Source: Acidimicrobiia bacterium
GTDB taxonomy: Bacteria > Actinomycetota > Acidimicrobiia > Spongiisociales > UBA5794
Assembly (NCBI GenBank): GCA_030618675.1
Contig: JAUXCV010000004.1
Coordinates: 1 to 24,624, forward strand
DNA: 24,624 bases
Direction of reading: 5' to 3'
The notes beneath the pieces are model-generated. The model made no database searches and was not told the DNA's origin. It saw only the letters and a program-made list of their open reading frames with translations. Both the position numbers and the translations under genes were made by a program. Positions 20,248 to 24,624 of this stretch are shown piece by piece. Within the stretch, counting starts at the first letter, position 1; the number at the start of each line of letters is the position of its first letter.

Positions 20248-22767
20248 ATGGATTCGAACATCCATGAAGCTCACCGGCACGACCGGCGGCGCCGGCGTCT
20301 GCCCGGCCTGATCCTCCTCGCGGTTATCACAGTCGTTGGAGCGGGTTGGTTGGGACTGTTCGCCTTCCTGGGTTCCAACTCGGCGCTCGGAACTGTTGAG
20401 GACCTCGAGGATCTGTACTTCTGTGATGCTTCGACCATGGACCTCTCCTTCCCCGATATCTCACGCCTGTCGAGTGTGACCACAGCGGACGGTGTCGAAC
20501 TCGGGAAGCTGTCGGAACGCAACAGCCAGCCGATCCCGCTCGACGAGATTCCGGACCTGGTGATCGGCGCCTTGCTCTCGGCTGAAGACAAGGCCTTCTA
20601 CGAACACGAGGGCGTTGACTTCAAGGCCATCGTGAGAGCGGCGATCGGGGGCGGCGAGACCGGGGCCTCGACGATCACGCAGCAGGTCGTGAAACAGAAC
20701 TTCCTCACCGCCGATCGAACCCTCGAGCGCAAGATCTGCGAGGCCCAGGTTGCCGCCGAACTCGAGCGCCGCTACACGAAAGATCAGGTCCTGGAGTTCT
20801 ATGCGAACTCGGTGTTCTTCGGTTCGAACGCCTACGGCGTCCAGGCGGCCGCTCAGGAGTACTTCGCAAAGGACCTCGACGAACTGACGCTTGCCGAGGC
20901 CGCGACGCTCGTGACGCCGATCAGGAACCCCACCTTCTATCACCCACGGCACAATCCCCAGAACTCGATCGCCGTTCGGAACCAGACCATCGACCGAATG
21001 GTGTCCAACGGACTCACGACCGCGCAGGAAGGCGAAACGGCGAAGAACACGCCACTGGGCGTCGTCCCGCACTCGGTGCGTGAGGAACTGGACCCTCTGG
21101 TGATACTCGCTGTGCGCCAGCAACTGCTCGACTCCGACGAATACGGACTCGGAGAGTCGTATGAGGAGCGGAAGCGGGCGCTCTTCGGCTGCCCGGCCGC
21201 CGATACGACATGTTCGGGCGGCGGCGGTCTCCAGATCGACATCACCATCGACTACGACCTCCAGACGGAGGCGAATCGGATCCTTCGATCCTGGTTCCGT
21301 CCCGAGTACGACGGACCAACCGGTGCGATCGCCACCGTTGACAACGCGACGGGAGCGATACGTGTCGTGGCGTCCGGAATCGACTACGGGGACAACCTCG
21401 AAGCCGGGGAACGCCCGTACGATCTTGCCACCGGCAGCGCCCGGAACGCCGGGTCAGCGTTCAAACCGTTCACGCTCACAGCCGCCCTCGAAAGCGGGTA
21501 TCTCGATGGTCGCCCGGTGACGCTTGCATCGATGTGGGACCGGTCGAGTCCAGTTGTCATCGATTGCGGGTATCCGTGTTCTGCCGATGGGAACACGTGG
21601 ACCGTCCAGAACGCCGGCGGCAATGCAGGCCACGATCTCCAGTCGCTCGAATCGGCGACCTACAACTCGACGAACACGGTCTACGCACGGCTCATCGATG
21701 CGATCGGACCCGCCGCCGTGGTCGATACTGCCAGGCGACTCGGGATCACGTCCCAGTATCTCAAGCCGTTCCACTCGATCACGCTCGGGGCCGCGTCGGT
21801 CAGCCCGCTGGAGATGGCAGCTGCATACTCAACGATCGCCAACTACGGGTATCGGGTGGAGCCGTACCTCGTGGAGCGCATCACCGACAGCGCCGGCAAC
21901 GTGATCTACGATCATCAGATCCAGTCGGAACGCGTCCTCTCGCGTGTGATCGGCTCCGTCGTTGTGAGCACGCTCGAGAAGGTCGTATCACAAGGTACCG
22001 GCAGGCGGGCCGACATCGGTCGGCCGCAAGCAGGAAAGACCGGAACTGCTACCGACCATACCGACGTGTGGTTCGCAGGTTTCGTCCCTCAACTCACGAC
22101 AACGGTGTGGGTTGGATACGCGGATCGCCCGCTCCCGATGGAACGATTCACGATCTGGAACGACGCGGAAGGTGAGGAGCAGTCCGTGAAACGTGCGTTC
22201 GGCGGCACGGTCGCCGCCCCGATCTGGAAACAGTTCATGGAGTACGCGACCCGCGATCTGCCTGCGCTGGACTTCGCTGAAGAACCGGTCGGCGCCGACG
22301 TGTACCGGATCGTGCCCAGAACCGAAGTACCCGACCTCAGCGGGATGAGCCTCGAGGAGATGGCCGACGCGGTCTACGGCGTAGGCCTCCGCCTCAACGA
22401 GGTCGATGAGGCTTCCGCCGAACCCAAAGGGCGGATCTTGAGCATCTCCCCACGAGCCGGGACCTCCCTCCAACAAGGCGCGTCGGTGACCGTCCTCGTG
22501 TCAACCGGTGTCCCGCCGGTGATCCTCGCCCCCGATCTCCTCGGCCTACCGCTGGACGATGTCACCGCGGCACTCCAGGACTTCGAAAACGAGACCGGCA
22601 TCCGGCTCGACTGGTCCGTTGAGTATCTCGCCGTCGAGAACGCCGAACTCTGGGGCATCGTGGTAAGAACCGAACCTCCTCCCGGTTCCGTCATCACTGA
22701 AGGGGATTCGATCAAGGTGATCGTCGGCGCTCAGCCGACCGAAGCCGTCAGCCCGCCGAGTGGATAG
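20248..22767 (+). CDS. Class A penicillin-binding protein (transglycosylase/transpeptidase) with two PASTA domains
   Basis: An 839-residue bifunctional peptidoglycan synthase. It has a short basic cytoplasmic tail and one membrane helix (about 18-42). The GT51 domain shows E113 in SAEDKAFYEHEG, GASTITQQVVKQNFL and RKICEAQVAAELE. The transpeptidase has the nucleophile S403 (SAFK), SxN at 474-476 (STN) and K597 in KTGTA. Two C-terminal PASTA repeats follow (VPDLSGMSLEEM onward; APDLLGLPLDDV onward), as in PonA-type proteins of actinobacteria. I chose the ATG at 20248 because the longer frame from 20071 would overlap the divergent mutase gene; a GTG at 20236 is the alternative. Six cysteines outside the membrane (59, 164, 315, 322, 440, 444) may form disulfides. 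It is followed by an ABC exporter. Confidence 0.93.
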   Translation: MDSNIHEAHRHDRRRRRLPGLILLAVITVVGAGWLGLFAFLGSNSALGTVEDLEDLYFCDASTMDLSFPDISRLSSVTTADGVELGKLSERNSQPIPLDEIPDLVIGALLSAEDKAFYEHEGVDFKAIVRAAIGGGETGASTITQQVVKQNFLTADRTLERKICEAQVAAELERRYTKDQVLEFYANSVFFGSNAYGVQAAAQEYFAKDLDELTLAEAATLVTPIRNPTFYHPRHNPQNSIAVRNQTIDRMVSNGLTTAQEGETAKNTPLGVVPHSVREELDPLVILAVRQQLLDSDEYGLGESYEERKRALFGCPAADTTCSGGGGLQIDITIDYDLQTEANRILRSWFRPEYDGPTGAIATVDNATGAIRVVASGIDYGDNLEAGERPYDLATGSARNAGSAFKPFTLTAALESGYLDGRPVTLASMWDRSSPVVIDCGYPCSADGNTWTVQNAGGNAGHDLQSLESATYNSTNTVYARLIDAIGPAAVVDTARRLGITSQYLKPFHSITLGAASVSPLEMAAAYSTIANYGYRVEPYLVERITDSAGNVIYDHQIQSERVLSRVIGSVVVSTLEKVVSQGTGRRADIGRPQAGKTGTATDHTDVWFAGFVPQLTTTVWVGYADRPLPMERFTIWNDAEGEEQSVKRAFGGTVAAPIWKQFMEYATRDLPALDFAEEPVGADVYRIVPRTEVPDLSGMSLEEMADAVYGVGLRLNEVDEASAEPKGRILSISPRAGTSLQQGASVTVLVSTGVPPVILAPDLLGLPLDDVTAALQDFENETGIRLDWSVEYLAVENAELWGIVVRTEPPPGSVITEGDSIKVIVGAQPTEAVSPPSG

Positions 22768-22782
22768 GACTTCGCAGTCCTA
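22765..22782 (+). terminator. Perfect hairpin containing the PBP stop codon
   Basis: TAGGACT (22765-22771), loop TCGC, AGTCCTA (22776-22782): a perfect 7-base stem with a tetraloop. The left arm begins with the TAG stop of the PBP gene. No T-run follows, so it may be an attenuator or an mRNA-stabilising stem rather than a strong terminator. The ABC exporter starts 30 bases later. Confidence 0.45.
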
Positions 22783-22812
22783 GGTTCGTTCAGCCGGGTA
22801 GCCTCGCCGGAC

Positions 22813-24579
22813 ATGGGTGAAACGCCTCTGAGCAGACTTTGGAGCTACGCGCGGCCGTATCGCGGTCGGATCCTGACCGCCACGCTCTGGTCGTTCCTCA
22901 ACAAGGCGATGGACATCGCCCCACCGTTCCTCATCGGAATGGCCGTCGATGTCGTCGTGCGCCGTGAAGACTCGTTCCTGGCTTCGTTGGGGATCGCGGA
23001 TCCGCGCACGCAGTTGGTCGTGCTCGCCGGCATCACGTTCGTGGTGTGGGCCCTCGAATCGCTCTTCGAGTACCTCCTCGGCGTAGCGTGGCGCAACCTC
23101 GCACAAACGATGCAGCACGACCTGCGGGTCGACACGTATGCGCACATGCAAGATCTCGAGCTTGGCTTCTTCGAAGACCGTCGGTCCGGTGACCTCATGG
23201 CAGTGCTCAACGACGATGTGAACCAACTCGAGCGGTTCCTCGACATCGGCGCCAACGAGGTCATCCAGATGTTCACCACGGTCGTCCTGATCGGAACGGC
23301 GTTCTTCATCATCGCCCCGTCGGTTGCGTGGCTCGCGTTCCTGCCGATTCCGGTCATCATCTGGGGCTCGTTCCGGTTCCAGCGCCGGATCGAACCCCGG
23401 TACGAAGCCGTGAGGGAACAGGCAGCAGCGATCAACTCGCAGCTTGCCAACAATCTGGGCGGCATCGCGACGATCAAAGCGTTCACCGCCGAACGCCGCG
23501 AGGTAGAGCGGATCACCCTCGAGAGCGACCGATACCGCGTGGCCAACGCAGCAGCTATCAGACTTTCGTCCGCGTTCTCGCCGCTCATCAGAGTGGCGAT
23601 CCTCGTCGGGTTCACCGCGACCCTGGTCTGGGGTGGCTTCCTCGTCCTCGACGGTGCTCTGAGCGTGGGGCTCTACTCGGTGATGGTGTTCCTCACCCAG
23701 CGCCTCCTCTGGCCGCTCACACGTCTGGGACAGACATTCGATCTGTACCAGCGAGCGATGGCGTCCTCGAAACGGATCTTCGGGGTGCTCGACACCGAAC
23801 CCCGCCTCGTCGACGGCCCCAACGACCTGGCGACGGTCAACGGATCGCTTGCACTGTCCTCGGTGGTGTTCTCGTACGACGACGGCTACCCGGTGCTCAA
23901 CGATGTCACGATCGACGTCCCTGCCGGTCGCACAACCGCGTTCGTCGGCCCGACCGGTTCGGGCAAGACCACACTCATCAAGCTGTTGCTCCGGTTCTAC
24001 GACCCCGGTACCGGATCGGTCACGCTCGACGGGGTCGATCTTCGAACCCTCCGCCGGTTCGACGTTCGCCGGGCCATGGCCCTCGTTTCCCAGGATGTGT
24101 TCCTGTTCCACGGAACGGTTGCAGAGAACATCGCATACGGGAGGCCCGAAGCGACGCCCCTCGAGATCCGAGAGGCCGCCCGAACAGCGGAAGCCCATGA
24201 CTTCATCGGATCCCTCCCCTTCGGCTACGACACGATCGTCGGAGAGCGGGGGCAGAAACTGTCGGGCGGTCAACGGCAGCGCCTCTCGATCGCACGGGCG
24301 CTGGTCACCGGGTCCCCGATCCTCCTCCTTGATGAGGCAACGTCGGCGGTCGACAACGAGACGGAAGCCTCCATCCAGCGATCGCTGGCGAGGGTCGCGC
24401 ACGATCGGACGGTCGTCGTGATCGCTCATCGCCTCTCGACCATCCGTCACGCGGACCGGATCTATGTGGTCGGCGCCGGGACCATCGTGGAATCGGGAAC
24501 GCACGACGAACTGATCGGCCACCCGGGGATCTACCGCTCGTTGTGGGAGGTCCAGACCGGCTCGGCCGTCGACGGCTGA
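22813..24579 (+). CDS. ABC exporter, fused membrane and ATP-binding domains (MsbA/LmrA-like)
   Basis: A 588-residue half-transporter that would work as a dimer. Six membrane helices lie in residues about 20-320, with the exporter coupling motif LELGFFEDRRSGDLMAVLNDDV near 115-136. The nucleotide-binding domain has Walker A GPTGSGKT (379-386), the Q-loop LVSQDVFLF, signature LSGGQ (483-487), Walker B with D507-E508, and H-loop H539; all are intact. The substrate is unknown; the MsbA/MDR group moves lipids, peptides or drugs. It follows the PBP gene by 45 bases and may be read through from it past the hairpin at 22765. No clear ribosome site precedes the ATG. Confidence 0.92.
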   Translation: MGETPLSRLWSYARPYRGRILTATLWSFLNKAMDIAPPFLIGMAVDVVVRREDSFLASLGIADPRTQLVVLAGITFVVWALESLFEYLLGVAWRNLAQTMQHDLRVDTYAHMQDLELGFFEDRRSGDLMAVLNDDVNQLERFLDIGANEVIQMFTTVVLIGTAFFIIAPSVAWLAFLPIPVIIWGSFRFQRRIEPRYEAVREQAAAINSQLANNLGGIATIKAFTAERREVERITLESDRYRVANAAAIRLSSAFSPLIRVAILVGFTATLVWGGFLVLDGALSVGLYSVMVFLTQRLLWPLTRLGQTFDLYQRAMASSKRIFGVLDTEPRLVDGPNDLATVNGSLALSSVVFSYDDGYPVLNDVTIDVPAGRTTAFVGPTGSGKTTLIKLLLRFYDPGTGSVTLDGVDLRTLRRFDVRRAMALVSQDVFLFHGTVAENIAYGRPEATPLEIREAARTAEAHDFIGSLPFGYDTIVGERGQKLSGGQRQRLSIARALVTGSPILLLDEATSAVDNETEASIQRSLARVAHDRTVVVIAHRLSTIRHADRIYVVGAGTIVESGTHDELIGHPGIYRSLWEVQTGSAVDG

Positions 24580-24605
24580 CGCGAACGTTTCGCGACCTTG
24601 TTCGC
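24580..24605 (+). terminator. Palindrome after the ABC exporter, possible terminator
   Basis: CGCGAA, CGT, TTCGCG (24580-24594) is a perfect 6-base stem starting directly after the stop codon. GCGAAC (24581-24586) can instead pair with GTTCGC (24600-24605). The two folds exclude each other. There is no T-run within the window. Confidence 0.35.
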
Positions 24606-24624
24606 ACCTCTTGACGTTACCTAT

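Noticed and set aside
22780..24522. Long minus-strand open frame (580 codons) opposite the ABC exporter
   Set aside because: The exporter on the other strand has all ABC motifs; the antisense product is a charged low-complexity shadow.
24611..24624. Promoter for a gene beyond the window (TTGACG)
   Set aside because: A -35-like hexamer is present, but the -10 position lies outside the window.

Overview
The window reads as a piece of a high-GC actinobacterial chromosome. The evidence is a coenzyme F420 pair (fbiA-fbiB), DUF3499 and DUF5719 proteins next to a large membrane glycosyltransferase and manB, a biotin-dependent acyl-CoA carboxylase of actinobacterial type, frequent GTG/TTG starts, and several 1- or 4-base stop/start overlaps. 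The gene order resembles the manB / DUF3499 / fbiA-fbiB neighbourhood of Mycobacterium (Rv3257c-Rv3262). I would guess a deep-branching class such as Acidimicrobiia, but nothing here proves the class. No tRNA, rRNA, IS element, prophage or CRISPR was seen, and no gene-free gap exceeds 300 bases.

Region 1 (1-9857) concerns envelope glycans. It holds a truncated phosphomannomutase (manB), a DPM1-like GT2 transferase, a GtrA-type flippase candidate coupled to a GT-C-like membrane protein, a small zinc-ribbon protein, a DUF6788-like protein, a DUF3499 protein, a secreted DUF5719 protein and a 934-residue GT2/membrane fusion. Most lie on the minus strand in one direction. Together they suggest synthesis of a mannose precursor, loading onto a polyprenyl carrier, flipping, and transfer outside the membrane.

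Region 2 (9844-12450) starts with fbiA, whose start codon overlaps that of the divergent glycosyltransferase. fbiA is coupled to a single-domain fbiB (CofE), and an Fpg/Nei-family DNA glycosylase follows. Region 3 (12505-20146) centres on propionate/acyl-CoA metabolism: a biotin protein ligase (birA, coupled to a sugar-nucleotide epimerase), the carboxyltransferase subunit, the biotin carboxylase/carrier subunit, and a methylmalonyl-CoA mutase large subunit. BirA would biotinylate the carrier; the carboxylase would give methylmalonyl-CoA; the mutase would give succinyl-CoA. A secreted lytic-transglycosylase-like gene sits backwards between the two carboxylase genes. Region 4 (20248-24579) has a class A penicillin-binding protein with two PASTA domains and an ABC exporter.

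The most unusual structure is a set of short tandem arrays in four intergenic spots. An octamer family (GAGTAGCT and variants) occurs at 5001-5040, 11504-11563 and 18521-18589. Heptamer runs that change motif without losing the 7-base step occur at 4942-4983 and 12450-12501. The octamers start at or overlap the stop codon of the upstream gene in the two clearest cases.
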